From assembly GCA_900539195.1 (NCBI GenBank), contig UQBC01000017.1, positions 1 through 52,180 of the forward strand: 52,180 bases of DNA, given 5' to 3'. Numbering within the stretch: position 1 is the first letter of the stretch; each line of letters opens with the position of its first letter. The notes under the pieces are model-generated. The model worked only from the letters and a program-made list of their open reading frames with translations, made no database searches and was not told the origin of the DNA. Position numbers and translations under genes: made by a program. The DNA is from an uncultured Oscillospiraceae bacterium (lineage in GTDB: Bacteria > Bacillota > Clostridia > Oscillospirales > Ruminococcaceae). Below, one piece after another: positions 25,291 to 34,232 of this stretch.

Positions 25291-25712
25291 TGCTGCTTCC
25301 GAAGAGAGTAAAGTACAGAAGAGTACAGAGAGGTCGTATGACCGGTAAAGCAACACGTGGTAATGTAGTCAGCCACGGCGAATACGGTTTACAGGCACTT
25401 GAGTCCGCTTGGATCACATCAAACCAGATCGAAGCTGCCCGTATTGCTATGACACGTTACATCAAGCGTGGCGGTCAGGTATGGATAAAGATATTCCCCG
25501 ACAAGCCCATCACAGAGAAGCCTGCCGAGACCCGAATGGGTTCTGGTAAGGGTTCACCTGAGTACTGGGTAGCCGTTGTTAAGCCCGGCCGTGTAATGTT
25601 CGAGATCGCAGGCGTTCCCGAAGAAACTGCAAGAGAAGCTATGCGTCTTGCTATGCACAAGCTCCCCATCAAGTGCAAGTTCGTAACTAAGGAAACAGGA
25701 GGTGAGCAGTAA
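25290..25712 (+). CDS. rplP: 50S ribosomal protein L16
   Basis: A 140-residue protein that organises the A-site region of the 50S. It starts MLLPKRVKYRR and carries GSGKGSPEYWVAVVKPGR. It overlaps rpsC and rpmC by one base at each end, so rpsC, rplP and rpmC form a tightly coupled trio. Confidence 0.97.
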   Translation: MLLPKRVKYRRVQRGRMTGKATRGNVVSHGEYGLQALESAWITSNQIEAARIAMTRYIKRGGQVWIKIFPDKPITEKPAETRMGSGKGSPEYWVAVVKPGRVMFEIAGVPEETAREAMRLAMHKLPIKCKFVTKETGGEQ

Positions 25713-25915
25713 TGAAGGTTAAAGAAATCAGAGAGTTATCTGAAATGGAGCTCGACAAGAAGCTCGTAGAGCTTAAGCAGGAATTATTCAACCTCCGTTT
25801 CCAGCTCGCCGTTAACAAGCTCGACAATCCTACGAGAATCGGCGCTGTTAAGAAGGAAATAGCAATTGTCAAGACAGTTCAGCGTGAGCGTGAGCTGGCA
25901 GCTGACAACAAGTAA
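25712..25915 (+). CDS. rpmC: 50S ribosomal protein L29
   Basis: A 67-residue two-helix protein near the tunnel exit. LKQELFNLRFQLAVNKLDN is the family core. It begins at the last base of rplP. The ribosome site GGAGGTGAG lies inside rplP. Confidence 0.96.
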   Translation: MKVKEIRELSEMELDKKLVELKQELFNLRFQLAVNKLDNPTRIGAVKKEIAIVKTVQRERELAADNK

Positions 25916-25934
25916 GAGAGAGGAGGACTTTACT

Positions 25935-26192
25935 TTGAGCGAAAGAAATTTAAGAAAGACCAGAGTAGGTATGGTTGTAAGCGATAAGATGGACAAGACT
26001 ATCGTAGTAGCAATCAAGGACAATGTCCGCCACCCCCTCTACAAGAAGATCATTAAGCGTACAATCAAGCTTAAGGCGCATGACGAGAACAACTCCTGCG
26101 GAATCGGCGACAAGGTTGAGATTATGGAGACCAGACCCCTTTCCAAGGATAAGAGATGGCGTTTAGTAAACATCATCGAAAAGGCTAAGTAA
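25935..26192 (+). CDS. rpsQ: 30S ribosomal protein S17
   Basis: An 85-residue primary 16S rRNA-binding protein of the OB fold. RKTRVGMVVSDKMDKT and the loop around IKRTIKLKAHDE are typical. No ATG lies at the family start. A TTG at 25935 preceded by GAGAGGAGGACTT gives LSERNLRKTRVG, matching S17 proteins, so TTG is the start codon. The frame is open further left only inside rpmC. Confidence 0.95.
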   Translation: MSERNLRKTRVGMVVSDKMDKTIVVAIKDNVRHPLYKKIIKRTIKLKAHDENNSCGIGDKVEIMETRPLSKDKRWRLVNIIEKAK

Positions 26193-26229
26193 TTTATTAC
26201 TTTAAATTTATCGGAAGGAGAATTAATCC

Positions 26230-26598
26230 ATGATTCAGATGCAGACACGCATGAAGGTTGCGGATAACACGGGCGCTAAAGAGCTTATGTGCATCAGAGT
26301 ACTCGGCGGTACACGCAGAAAGTACGCTAACATCGGTGACGTAGTAGTTGCTTCCGTAAAGAAAGCAAGCCCCGGCGGAACTGTTAAGAAGGGCGATGTT
26401 GTCAAGGCAGTAATCGTTCGTTCAGCAACAGGCATCAGACGTGATGACGGAACATACATCCGTTTTGATGAAAACGCAGCCGTTATAATAAAGGAAGATA
26501 AGAACCCCAGAGGTACACGTATTTTTGGGCCCGTAGCCAGAGAGCTGCGTGACAAGGACTACATGAAGATCCTTTCACTTGCTCCCGAAGTATTATAA
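26230..26598 (+). CDS. rplN: 50S ribosomal protein L14
   Basis: A 122-residue protein at the subunit interface. MIQMQTRMKVADNTGAKE is the classic start, and EVL is near the end. GGAAGGAG precedes the ATG. It opens the spc-type part of the cluster, but no separate promoter is obvious in the 37-bp gap. Confidence 0.97.
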   Translation: MIQMQTRMKVADNTGAKELMCIRVLGGTRRKYANIGDVVVASVKKASPGGTVKKGDVVKAVIVRSATGIRRDDGTYIRFDENAAVIIKEDKNPRGTRIFGPVARELRDKDYMKILSLAPEVL

Positions 26599-26612
26599 TC
26601 CGGAGGTCGTAA

Positions 26613-26927
26613 ATGAACACATTACACATCAAGACAGGCGATAACGTTCAGATCATGTCCGGCAAAGACAAGGGCAAGCAGGGCAAGGTACTTGAAGTAT
26701 CTCCCAAGGAAAAGAAGGTTATCGTTGAAGGCAGAAACCTCGTAACAAAGCACGTTAAGCCCAGAAGACAGGGCGAACAGGGCGGTCTTGTAAAGGCAGA
26801 AGCTCCTATCTATGCGTGCAAGGTAATGCCTGTATGCCCCAAGTGCAACAAGCCTACAAGAGTAGGTCACAAGGTTGAGGGCGACAAGAAGGTAAGAGTT
26901 TGCAAGCACTGCGGCGCTGAGCTTTAA
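26613..26927 (+). CDS. rplX: 50S ribosomal protein L24
   Basis: A 104-residue KOW-domain protein that starts 50S assembly. GDNVQIMSGKDKGKQGKV is the KOW motif. The C-terminus has CPKCNKPTRVG and VCKHCGAEL, a four-Cys zinc knuckle found in many Firmicutes L24 proteins. Confidence 0.96.
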   Translation: MNTLHIKTGDNVQIMSGKDKGKQGKVLEVSPKEKKVIVEGRNLVTKHVKPRRQGEQGGLVKAEAPIYACKVMPVCPKCNKPTRVGHKVEGDKKVRVCKHCGAEL

Positions 26928-27004
26928 TCAGACGCCCCGAATTACGACAGAGAGGTCGGATAAAGTAACTTCCGGCTGCTGTCGCTAAAGGAGAAATAAA
27001 CGAT

Positions 27005-27544
27005 ATGACAAGAATGAAAGCATATTATAAGGAAACAGTTGCTCCTGCTCTTTTCAAGAAGTTCGGTTACAAAAGCACAATGCAGGTTCCCAAGCTCGAC
27101 AAGATCATAATCAATGTCGGCTGCGGTGAAGCAAAGGAAAACGCTAAGGTAGTAGACGCTATCATGAGCGACCTTATGCAGATCACAGGTCAGAAGCCCA
27201 TTGTATGCCGTGCTAAGAAGTCAGTAGCTAACTTCAAGCTCAGAGAAGGAATGGTAATCGGTGTCAAGGTAACACTGAGAGATGATAGAATGTACGAGTT
27301 CCTCGACAGATTCTTCAACGTAGCTCTCCCCCGTGTACGTGACTTCAGAGGTATCAACCCCAATTCGTTCGACGGCAGAGGCAACTATTCCACAGGTATC
27401 AAGGAACAGCTGATATTCCCTGAAATCGAGTATGATAAGATCGATAAGGTTCGTGGTATGGATATCAACTTCGTAACCACAGCCAAGACTGACGAAGAAG
27501 CAAGAGAGCTGCTCTCACTTATGGGCGCTCCGTTCGCTAAGTAA
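27005..27544 (+). CDS. rplE: 50S ribosomal protein L5
   Basis: A 179-residue protein that binds 5S rRNA and contacts the P-site tRNA. LDKIIINVGCGEA, AKKSVANFKLREGM and FDGRGNYSTGIKEQ are characteristic. The gap of 77 bp before it can fold through CGACAG/CTGTCG. AAAGGAG precedes the ATG. Confidence 0.97.
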   Translation: MTRMKAYYKETVAPALFKKFGYKSTMQVPKLDKIIINVGCGEAKENAKVVDAIMSDLMQITGQKPIVCRAKKSVANFKLREGMVIGVKVTLRDDRMYEFLDRFFNVALPRVRDFRGINPNSFDGRGNYSTGIKEQLIFPEIEYDKIDKVRGMDINFVTTAKTDEEARELLSLMGAPFAK

Positions 27545-27568
27545 GACAGAGAAAGGAAACTATCAACT

Positions 27569-27754
27569 ATGGCAAAGAAGTCAATGATTGCTAAACAGCA
27601 GCGTCCTGCAAAGTTTTCTACACGTTCTTACAATAGATGCAAGATCTGCGGCAGACCTCACGCTTATATGCGTAAGTTCGGCATCTGCAGAATCTGCTTC
27701 AGAGAGCTTGCTTATAAAGGACAGATCCCCGGCGTAAAGAAATCCAGCTGGTAA
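27569..27754 (+). CDS. rpsN: 30S ribosomal protein S14, zinc-binding type
   Basis: The short 61-residue form with CKICG and CRICF, the four-Cys zinc site of type Z S14. Zinc-free paralogues elsewhere in a genome are usually controlled by zinc. Only this zinc form is in the window. GAAAGGAAA precedes the ATG. Confidence 0.96.
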   Translation: MAKKSMIAKQQRPAKFSTRSYNRCKICGRPHAYMRKFGICRICFRELAYKGQIPGVKKSSW

Positions 27755-27787
27755 TTCAAGAACAAATTTTCAAGGAGGAAGTAAGTA

Positions 27788-28186
27788 ATGCAGATCACCG
27801 ATACTATCGCAGATATGCTGACAAGAATTCGTAATGCTAACTCTGCAAAGCATCCTACAGTAGACGTGCCCGCTTCAAACATGAAGAAGCAGATCGCACA
27901 GATACTTGTAGATGAGGGTTACATTAAGAGTTTCAGAGTGATAGATGACGACAAGCAGGGCGTTATCAGAATCACCTTAAAGTATACTGAGAACAAGTCG
28001 CAGGTCATTACAGGTTTACGCCGTGTAAGCAAGCCCGGACTTAGAATCTACTCAAACAGCAAGGATATGCCCAAGGTTATGAAGGGCTTAGGAATTGCAA
28101 TCGTGTCAACCTCTAAGGGTATCATGACAGACAGAGAAGCACGCAAGAACAACGTTGGCGGCGAAGTACTCGCTTTCGTTTGGTAA
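27788..28186 (+). CDS. rpsH: 30S ribosomal protein S8
   Basis: A 132-residue primary 16S rRNA-binding protein. It starts MQITDTIADMLTRIRNAN and has the C-terminal STSKGIMTDREARKNNVGGE. In E. coli S8 represses the spc operon by binding near rplE. I did not identify the matching site here. Confidence 0.97.
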   Translation: MQITDTIADMLTRIRNANSAKHPTVDVPASNMKKQIAQILVDEGYIKSFRVIDDDKQGVIRITLKYTENKSQVITGLRRVSKPGLRIYSNSKDMPKVMKGLGIAIVSTSKGIMTDREARKNNVGGEVLAFVW

Positions 28187-28202
28187 TTAAGGAGGAGCAG
28201 AT

Positions 28203-28748
28203 ATGTCAAGAATAGGTAAACATCCTATAGCTGTTCCTGCCGGCGTCGAAGTTAAAGTAGACGGTTCTACAGTTACAGTAAAGGGTCCTAAGGGCACACT
28301 CACAAAGGAGTTTAAGCCCTCTATGTCAATCGTGGTTGACGGCGGTTTTGTTACCGTTACACGTCCTGACGACGAAAAGGAAAACCGTGCACTTCACGGT
28401 CTTACAAGAACACTTATCCACAACATGATCGAAGGCGTTACAAACGGCTTCAAGAAGGAGCTTGACGTAAACGGTGTCGGTTACCGTGTACAGAAGCAGG
28501 GTAAGGATCTTATAATGAACCTCGGTTACTCACATCAGGTAATCGTATCAGATACAGAAGACATCAAGATAGAGTCTCCCGCACCTAACAAGATCATTAT
28601 CACAGGTATTGATAAGCAGAAGGTTGGTCAGTTTGCAGCTGAAGTAAGAGGCAAGCGTCCTCCCGAGCCTTATAAGGGCAAGGGTATCAAGTATACCGAC
28701 GAAACGATCCGCCGCAAGGAAGGTAAAGCAGGTAAGGGTAAGAAATAA
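28203..28748 (+). CDS. rplF: 50S ribosomal protein L6
   Basis: A 181-residue protein near the factor-binding site. It starts MSRIGKHPIAVPAGV. The C-terminal KRPPEPYKGKGIKYTDE is the family signature. AAGGAGG precedes the ATG. Confidence 0.97.
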   Translation: MSRIGKHPIAVPAGVEVKVDGSTVTVKGPKGTLTKEFKPSMSIVVDGGFVTVTRPDDEKENRALHGLTRTLIHNMIEGVTNGFKKELDVNGVGYRVQKQGKDLIMNLGYSHQVIVSDTEDIKIESPAPNKIIITGIDKQKVGQFAAEVRGKRPPEPYKGKGIKYTDETIRRKEGKAGKGKK

Positions 28749-28769
28749 ACCGCAAGGGGTGAATAAATA

Positions 28770-29129
28770 ATGGTTAAAGTAATAGACAGCAAGAAGAGCA
28801 GAATCAAGCGTCGCAAGCGTATCCGTGCTAAGATCAGCGGTACTGCAGCTTGCCCCCGTCTCAGCGTTTTCCGTTCTGCTAAGCACATTTACGCTCAGAT
28901 CATTGATGATGAAGCAGGCAAAACCCTTTGCAGTGCATCTACAATGGAGAAGAGCTTTGAAGGCTTCGGCGGCAACGCAGAGGCAGCTAAGAAGGTTGGT
29001 CTTGCTCTTGCAGAAAAGGCAAAGGCAGCAGGTATCAGCGATGTAGTATTTGACCGTTCAGGTTATGTATACCACGGCAGAGTTGCTGCACTCGCAGATG
29101 GCGCTCGTGAAGGCGGACTCAACTTCTAA
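28770..29129 (+). CDS. rplR: 50S ribosomal protein L18
   Basis: A 119-residue 5S rRNA-binding protein. The basic N-terminus KSRIKRRKRIRAKISGTA and PRLSVFRSAKHIYAQIIDD are diagnostic, as is the C-terminal DRSGYVYHGRVAALADGARE. Followed after 53 bp by rpsE. Confidence 0.96.
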   Translation: MVKVIDSKKSRIKRRKRIRAKISGTAACPRLSVFRSAKHIYAQIIDDEAGKTLCSASTMEKSFEGFGGNAEAAKKVGLALAEKAKAAGISDVVFDRSGYVYHGRVAALADGAREGGLNF

Positions 29130-29182
29130 TCAGTAAGGCAAGGGTTTACTGAAACCCGCAATAAAAACAGGAGGACAAGAAT

Positions 29183-29683
29183 TTGGCACTTTTAGATGCA
29201 AGCAATTATGAGCTTTCCGAAAAGGTTGTTGCTCTGAACCGTGTATCCAAGACTGTTAAGGGCGGACGTATCATGAAGTTTTCCGCACTGGTTGTTGTTG
29301 GTGACGGCAACGGTGTCGTAGGCTTTGGCATGGGTAAGTCGAACGAAGTTCCCGACGCTATCCGTAAGGGCCTTGAGGACGCTAAGAAGAACCTCGTTAA
29401 GATCTCATTAAAGGGTACAACGATCCCTCATGAAATAGTAGGAAAATTCGGCGCAGGCGCTGTTCTTATGAAGCCCGCTCCCGAAGGTACCGGCGTTATC
29501 GCAGGCGGTCCCGTTCGTGCTGTCGTAGAAATGGCAGGTATCAAGAACATTCGTACTAAGTCACTTCGTTCTAACAACCCCTGCAACGTAGTAAGAGCTA
29601 CAATGGCAGGTCTTACAGCTCTCAGAGATGCACAGCAGGTAGCTGAGCTCAGAGGCAAGTCTGTAAAAGAGATCTTAGGTTAA
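29183..29683 (+). CDS. rpsE: 30S ribosomal protein S5
   Basis: A 166-residue protein acting in decoding accuracy and mRNA entry. RVSKTVKGGRIMKFSALVVVG and VGFGMGKSNEVPDAIRKG are diagnostic. The start codon is TTG at 29183, with AGGAGG about 9 nt upstream, and no ATG is available in the right place. Confidence 0.96.
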   Translation: MALLDASNYELSEKVVALNRVSKTVKGGRIMKFSALVVVGDGNGVVGFGMGKSNEVPDAIRKGLEDAKKNLVKISLKGTTIPHEIVGKFGAGAVLMKPAPEGTGVIAGGPVRAVVEMAGIKNIRTKSLRSNNPCNVVRATMAGLTALRDAQQVAELRGKSVKEILG

Positions 29684-29715
29684 GCTTTTACTTTGCAGAA
29701 AGGACGGAAACCGAA

Positions 29716-29892
29716 ATGGCTTTAAAAATCAAGCTGGTTAAATCACTGGTTGGACGTAAGGACAGCCACATCGCAACAGCAGCCTCTCTCGGACTTCGCA
29801 AGATCGGCGCAGAGACAGTTCAGCCCGACAATGCAGCAACAAGAGGCAAGATAAAAGAAATTTCTTATTTAGTTGAGGTTACTGAGGAATAA
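29716..29892 (+). CDS. rpmD: 50S ribosomal protein L30
   Basis: A 58-residue protein of the short bacterial L30 type. It reads MALKIKLVKSLVGRKDSHIA, continues with LGLRKIGAETVQPD and ends EISYLVEVTEE. The position between rpsE and rplO is the usual one. The ribosome site is AGAAAGGACGG, 8 nt before the ATG. Confidence 0.96.
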   Translation: MALKIKLVKSLVGRKDSHIATAASLGLRKIGAETVQPDNAATRGKIKEISYLVEVTEE

Positions 29893-29948
29893 TTCCTTAC
29901 ACCTTACGAAGGTTAAATAAGCACATTAACAAATAGGAGGTGTAACAA

Positions 29949-30392
29949 TTGAAGCTACACGAATTATACCCTGCAGCAGGTGCAACAAAGGAAGTTAAGC
30001 GTATCGGACGTGGACACGGTTCAGGTCACGGTAAGACAGCCGGTAAAGGTCACAAGGGCCAGTGGGCACGTTCAGGTGGCGGTGTAAGACCCGGATTTGA
30101 AGGTGGTCAGACATCACTCGCAAGACGTATGCCTAAGAGAGGCTTTAACAACATCTTTGCTACAGAATACACTGTTGTAAACGTAGCCGACCTCGAAGCT
30201 CGCTTTGAGAACGGTGCTGTTATCGATACAGACGCTCTGATCGATGCAGGTCTTGTAACTAAGGTTCTTGACGGCGTTAAGGTACTTGGCAACGGCGAGG
30301 TTACAAAGAGCTTTACAGTTAAGGCTGCTAAGTTCTCTGAATCAGCTAAGGCTAAGATCGAAAGTGCCGGCGGAAAGGCTGAGGTAGAGTAA
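29949..30392 (+). CDS. rplO: 50S ribosomal protein L15
   Basis: A 147-residue late-assembly protein. It reads MKLHELYPAAGATKEVKRIG, then the Gly-rich GRGHGSGHGKTAGKGHKGQ. The start is a TTG at 29949 with AGGAGGTG upstream. Its stop codon overlaps the secY start by one base, so L15 and SecY are coupled. Confidence 0.96.
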   Translation: MKLHELYPAAGATKEVKRIGRGHGSGHGKTAGKGHKGQWARSGGGVRPGFEGGQTSLARRMPKRGFNNIFATEYTVVNVADLEARFENGAVIDTDALIDAGLVTKVLDGVKVLGNGEVTKSFTVKAAKFSESAKAKIESAGGKAEVE

Positions 30393-31705
30393 TGTTTCAA
30401 GTCTTTAGAAACGCGTGGGCTGACCCCGCACTTCGCAAAAAGATTTTATACACATTGCTCATAATAGTTATATTCCGCTTTGGCGCGGCAATCTTCGTTC
30501 CCTTCCTTGAGCCCTCAACTATCAAACAGATGATGGGCGAAGGAACGATACTTAATTATCTCGACGTTATGACGGGTGGATCGCTCAGCAACGGTACGCT
30601 GTTTGCTATGTCGATCACACCGTACATCAACGCCTCCATTATAGTTCAGCTGCTCACAGTTGCGATCCCTGCACTGGAGCGTCTGAGCAAGGAAGGCGAA
30701 GAGGGACGTAAGAAGATAAACAAGATCACGAAGTATGTAGCTTTGGGCATTGGATTATTCCAGGCGATTGCATTCTACATCGGACTTCGCAACACCGTAA
30801 ACGAAACAACACACAAGAGTGCTGTTCTCTATACGGAAGGCTTTGACGGAGTGCTCGCGGCGATCACAATCGTAGCGTGCTTTGTAGCAGGTGCTTCGCT
30901 TATCATATGGCTGGGTGATCAGATCACTCAGAAGGGTATCGGCAACGGTATTTCGATGATACTGTTTGCAGGTATCATATCAAGAGTTCCTGATATGATA
31001 ATCAACCTTATCAATCAGATCTCGGTTGCTCCGCAGAACTGGTTCTTCGTTCCGCTGGTTCTCGTTATTTATGTTTTAATGATTGCGTTTGTAATCCTTA
31101 TGACAAATGCAGAAAGACGTATTCCCGTCCAGTATGCTAAGAGAGTAGTCGGCAGAAAGATGTACGGCGGTCAGACAAACCACATTCCGATAAAGGTTGC
31201 AATGGCAGGCGTTATGCCTATCATATTTGCAATGTCTATCATGTCGCTGCCCGCAACAATCGGTTACTTCTTCGGTGTAACAGCAACATCGGGCCACGGA
31301 TTCTGGAGCAGCTTTATTGGTCTGTTCAGCACGAACAACGTGGTTTATGCAATAATTTACTTCTTCCTTATCATCGGCTTCAACTACTTCTATATTGCAA
31401 TGCAGTATAATCCTGTACAGATAGCCAATGACCTTAAGAAGAACAACGGTGCTATCCCCGGTTATCGTCCGGGCAAGCCCACATCGGATTTCATCCACAA
31501 CTCACTTTCAAAGGTTACTCTGGTAGGCGCAATATTCCTTGGTATCATCGCAATATTCCCTATTATATTCCAGAACCTCACAGGCATTACAGGTCTTTCA
31601 CTCGGTGGTACGACAATACTCATCGTTGTAGGCGTTGCTCTTGAAACAGTCCGTGCACTCGAAAGCCAGATGATGATGCGTCATCACAAGGGCTTCCTCG
31701 AATAA
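30392..31705 (+). CDS. secY: Protein translocase subunit SecY
   Basis: The 437-residue channel protein of the Sec translocon with ten membrane segments. The plug and hinge region after the first segment has FRFGAAIFVPFLEP. TPYINASIIVQLL in segment 2 and the cytosolic loop with TNAERRIPVQYAKR are hallmarks, and the last loop has YRPGKPTSDFI. It works with SecE and SecG encoded elsewhere and with SecD-SecF encoded at 45206-47682. It overlaps rplO and is followed by adk after 15 bp. Confidence 0.97.
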   Translation: MFQVFRNAWADPALRKKILYTLLIIVIFRFGAAIFVPFLEPSTIKQMMGEGTILNYLDVMTGGSLSNGTLFAMSITPYINASIIVQLLTVAIPALERLSKEGEEGRKKINKITKYVALGIGLFQAIAFYIGLRNTVNETTHKSAVLYTEGFDGVLAAITIVACFVAGASLIIWLGDQITQKGIGNGISMILFAGIISRVPDMIINLINQISVAPQNWFFVPLVLVIYVLMIAFVILMTNAERRIPVQYAKRVVGRKMYGGQTNHIPIKVAMAGVMPIIFAMSIMSLPATIGYFFGVTATSGHGFWSSFIGLFSTNNVVYAIIYFFLIIGFNYFYIAMQYNPVQIANDLKKNNGAIPGYRPGKPTSDFIHNSLSKVTLVGAIFLGIIAIFPIIFQNLTGITGLSLGGTTILIVVGVALETVRALESQMMMRHHKGFLE

Positions 31706-31720
31706 GAGAAAGGAATTTAT

Positions 31721-32356
31721 ATGAATCTTATTTTCTTAGGCGCACCCGGCGCAGGTAAAGGAACACAGGCAGAAGTAGTCTGCGAAAAGCTTGGTATACC
31801 CGCTATATCAACTGGTAATATGCTCAGAGAAGCTGTAAAGAACGGCACACCTGCCGGTCTTGCAGCAAAAGAGTGTATGGACAGAGGCGATCTCGTTCCC
31901 GATGAAGTTGTTATCGGCATCTTAAAGGACAGAATCGCACAGGATGATGCGAAGAACGGTTTTATTCTTGACGGTTTCCCGAGAACAGTTGCTCAGGCTG
32001 AAGCTCTTGACGCTATGGGCGTTCAGATCGATAAGGTTATTGAGATCTCTGTTCCCGATGAGAAGATCATCTCAAGACTTTCAGGCAGAAGAGTCTGCGA
32101 AGGTTGCGGCGCTTCATACCATGTAGACTTCAAGCCTACAAAGGTAGAGGGCAAGTGCAATCTCTGCGGCGCTAACGTTGTTCAGCGTATCGACGACAAG
32201 CCCGAAACAGTAATCGCAAGACTCAAAACCTACTATGAAAAGACTGCCCCTCTCAAGGATTACTACATGAGAAAGGGTAAGCTTATAACCGTACAGGGTC
32301 AGGAAGAGATCGCTGAGACTTCTAAGCTCACTCTTGCGGCAGTTGAGGCAAAGTAA
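31721..32356 (+). CDS. adk: Adenylate kinase, zinc-binding LID form
   Basis: A 211-residue enzyme interconverting ATP plus AMP and two ADP. The P-loop is GAPGAGKGT (residues 7-15), followed by ISTGNMLREAV and DGFPRTVAQAE. The LID has CEGCG and CNLCG, a four-Cys structural zinc site common in Gram-positive Adk. Its stop overlaps the start of map by one base. Confidence 0.97.
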   Translation: MNLIFLGAPGAGKGTQAEVVCEKLGIPAISTGNMLREAVKNGTPAGLAAKECMDRGDLVPDEVVIGILKDRIAQDDAKNGFILDGFPRTVAQAEALDAMGVQIDKVIEISVPDEKIISRLSGRRVCEGCGASYHVDFKPTKVEGKCNLCGANVVQRIDDKPETVIARLKTYYEKTAPLKDYYMRKGKLITVQGQEEIAETSKLTLAAVEAK

Positions 32357-33126
32357 TGATTCAGGTTAAATCGGCAAAAGAAATTGAAATAATGAAGAAG
32401 GCCAATCAGATAGCGGCTGACGCTCTTATCGTTGCGGGCAATGCAATAAAGCCCGGAATGAGCACATGGGAGCTCGACAAGATCATTCATGATTTTATCG
32501 TATCAAAGGGCGCTATCCCTTCATCGCTCGGTTACGGCGGATTTACAGGAAGCGCCTGCATTTCGCTAAACTCCGAGCTGATACACGGCATTCCTTCAAA
32601 AAAGAAAATCATCAGAGAGGGTGACATCGTTTCTGTTGATGTCACTGCTGAGATTGACGGTTACAACGGTGATAATGCTTATACCTTTAAGGTAGGCAAG
32701 GTTCCCGAAAGAGCCGAAAAGCTTCTTGAGGTTACTGAAGCTGCTTTGTACGAGGGTATAAAGATGGCACTTCCCGGTAACAGAATCGGCGACATTTCAA
32801 ATGCCGTGCAGACTTATTGTGAATCACGAGGCTACTATGTAGTAAGAAAGTTCATCGGTCACGGAATCGGACACGATATGCACGAGGATCCCGAAGTTCC
32901 TAATTTCGGTAAGCCCGGCAGAGGTCCGAGGCTTGTACCGGGAATGGCAATCTGCATTGAGCCTATGATAAATGAAACTACAGCTGAAATTCGTATACTG
33001 CCGGACAAATGGACGGTAGTTGAGGCGAACGGCAATTACAGTGCCCACTTTGAGCACACAATCGCAATAACTAACGGTGAGCCGATCATTCTCACGGAAA
33101 GCTCACTTCACCACCCGAAGAAATAA
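32356..33126 (+). CDS. map: Methionine aminopeptidase, type I
   Basis: A 256-residue metalloenzyme removing the initiator Met. The metal ligands are visible: Asp in VSVDVTAEIDG and GDNAYTF, His in GHGIGHDMHEDP, Glu in CIEPMI and Glu in HFEHTI. It has no N-terminal zinc-finger extension. It overlaps adk by one base and is followed by the KOW gene after 10 bp. Confidence 0.96.
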   Translation: MIQVKSAKEIEIMKKANQIAADALIVAGNAIKPGMSTWELDKIIHDFIVSKGAIPSSLGYGGFTGSACISLNSELIHGIPSKKKIIREGDIVSVDVTAEIDGYNGDNAYTFKVGKVPERAEKLLEVTEAALYEGIKMALPGNRIGDISNAVQTYCESRGYYVVRKFIGHGIGHDMHEDPEVPNFGKPGRGPRLVPGMAICIEPMINETTAEIRILPDKWTVVEANGNYSAHFEHTIAITNGEPIILTESSLHHPKK

Positions 33127-33136
33127 CGGAGGGCGT

Positions 33137-33421
33137 ATGAACAATACGGTTATTGCAGCCGGTATGGTTGTAAAAAGTATGGCAGGTCATGACAGCGGCA
33201 GCTATTATGCGGTCATACGGGTCGAAAACGGTTTTGCGTATATTGCAGACGGCAAGCTGCGCAAGGTTGAATCGCCCAAAAAGAAAAATCCGCTTCATTT
33301 ACAGAAGACACTGACTACTGTAGAGCTTGCGGATATCACAAACAAAAAACTAAGATCTGCATTGGCGGTGCTGAACCGCAAGGCAGACAACATCGCCGAG
33401 GAGAGTGACAAGCTTGTCTAA
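33137..33421 (+). CDS. KOW-domain RNA-binding protein (L14e-like, YbzG-type)
   Basis: A small protein of 94 residues. The N-terminal half reads like a KOW/SH3-like fold: GMVVKSMAGHDSGSYYAVI followed by AYIADGKLRKV, as in archaeal and eukaryotic L14e/L27e proteins. The second half has KKKNPLHLQKT. B. subtilis has a similar gene in the same place between map and infA, but its role is not established. The ATG at 33137 follows CGGAGGG. It overlaps infA by 8 bp. Confidence 0.8.
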   Translation: MNNTVIAAGMVVKSMAGHDSGSYYAVIRVENGFAYIADGKLRKVESPKKKNPLHLQKTLTTVELADITNKKLRSALAVLNRKADNIAEESDKLV

Positions 33422-33632
33422 AGAAGATGTAATCGAGGTAAGCGGCAAGATAATTGAGGCGCTTCCTAACGCAACGTTTCAGGTCGAACTTGAAAACGGA
33501 CATAAGATACTGGCTCATGTAAGCGGCAAGCTGCGAATGAACTTTATTCGTATCTTACCCGGTGATAAGGTAACAGTCGAAATGTCACCGTATGACCTGA
33601 CTAAAGGCAGAATTACCTGGAGAGCCAAGTAA
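33414..33632 (+). CDS. infA: Translation initiation factor IF-1
   Basis: A 72-residue OB-fold factor that binds the 30S A site. SKEDVIEVSGKIIEALPNA and GHKILAHVSGKLRMNFIRI are diagnostic. The start is TTG at 33414, with GAGGAG (33398-33403) at the right distance, which gives exactly the usual 72 residues. The GTG at 33405 is too close to that site. It overlaps the end of the KOW gene, so coupling is likely. Confidence 0.94.
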   Translation: MSKEDVIEVSGKIIEALPNATFQVELENGHKILAHVSGKLRMNFIRILPGDKVTVEMSPYDLTKGRITWRAK

Positions 33633-33695
33633 TTCTGTATAAACGAATACGAGCAAACGCTCGTCTGTAACAATTACAGGAAGGATGATATTAAG

Positions 33696-33809
33696 ATGAA
33701 AGTTAGACCTTCAGTAAAGCCTATGTGCGATAAGTGCAAGGTAATCAAGCGCAAGGGCAAGGTTATGGTAATCTGCCAGGAACCTAAGCACAAGCAGAGA
33801 CAGGGTTAA
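33696..33809 (+). CDS. rpmJ: 50S ribosomal protein L36, zinc-binding type
   Basis: The 37-residue protein reads MKVRPSVKPMCDKCKVIKRK and ends with ICQEPKHKQRQG. The C-x2-C, C and H residues form the zinc site of the type with zinc. ACAGGAAGGA precedes the ATG. It sits in the normal place between infA and rpsM. Confidence 0.96.
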   Translation: MKVRPSVKPMCDKCKVIKRKGKVMVICQEPKHKQRQG

Positions 33810-33836
33810 GCCCGAATTTAACAGGAGGAAAAAGAT

Positions 33837-34208
33837 ATGGCAAGAATTGCTGGTATCGACCTGCCGAAGGAAAAGCGTGTTGAGATCGGTCTCACATACG
33901 TTTACGGAATCGGCAGAAAGACAGCTAACGACATTCTGGCAAAGGCCGGTGTAAACCCCGACACCAGAGTCAAGGATCTTACCGATGATGACGAAGCTAA
34001 GATCCGTGATGCTATAGAGCAGCTCGGCGTAGCTGTAGAAGGTGACCTCAGAAGAGAAGTAGCCCTCAACATCAAGCGTCTGGTTGAAATCAACTGCTTC
34101 AGAGGCACACGTCACCGTAAGGGTCTTCCCGTTCGTGGTCAGAGAACAAAGACCAACGCTAGAACAAGAAAAGGTCCTAAGAAGACCATCGCTAATAAGA
34201 AGAAGTAA
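33837..34208 (+). CDS. rpsM: 30S ribosomal protein S13
   Basis: A 123-residue protein of the 30S head forming bridges to the 50S. It reads MARIAGIDLPKEKRVEIGLT, then CFRGTRHRKGLPVRGQRTKTNART. AGGAGG precedes the ATG. It opens the alpha part of the cluster. Confidence 0.97.
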   Translation: MARIAGIDLPKEKRVEIGLTYVYGIGRKTANDILAKAGVNPDTRVKDLTDDDEAKIRDAIEQLGVAVEGDLRREVALNIKRLVEINCFRGTRHRKGLPVRGQRTKTNARTRKGPKKTIANKKK

Positions 34209-34232
34209 TCTTTACGGAAAGGTGGTAAAACA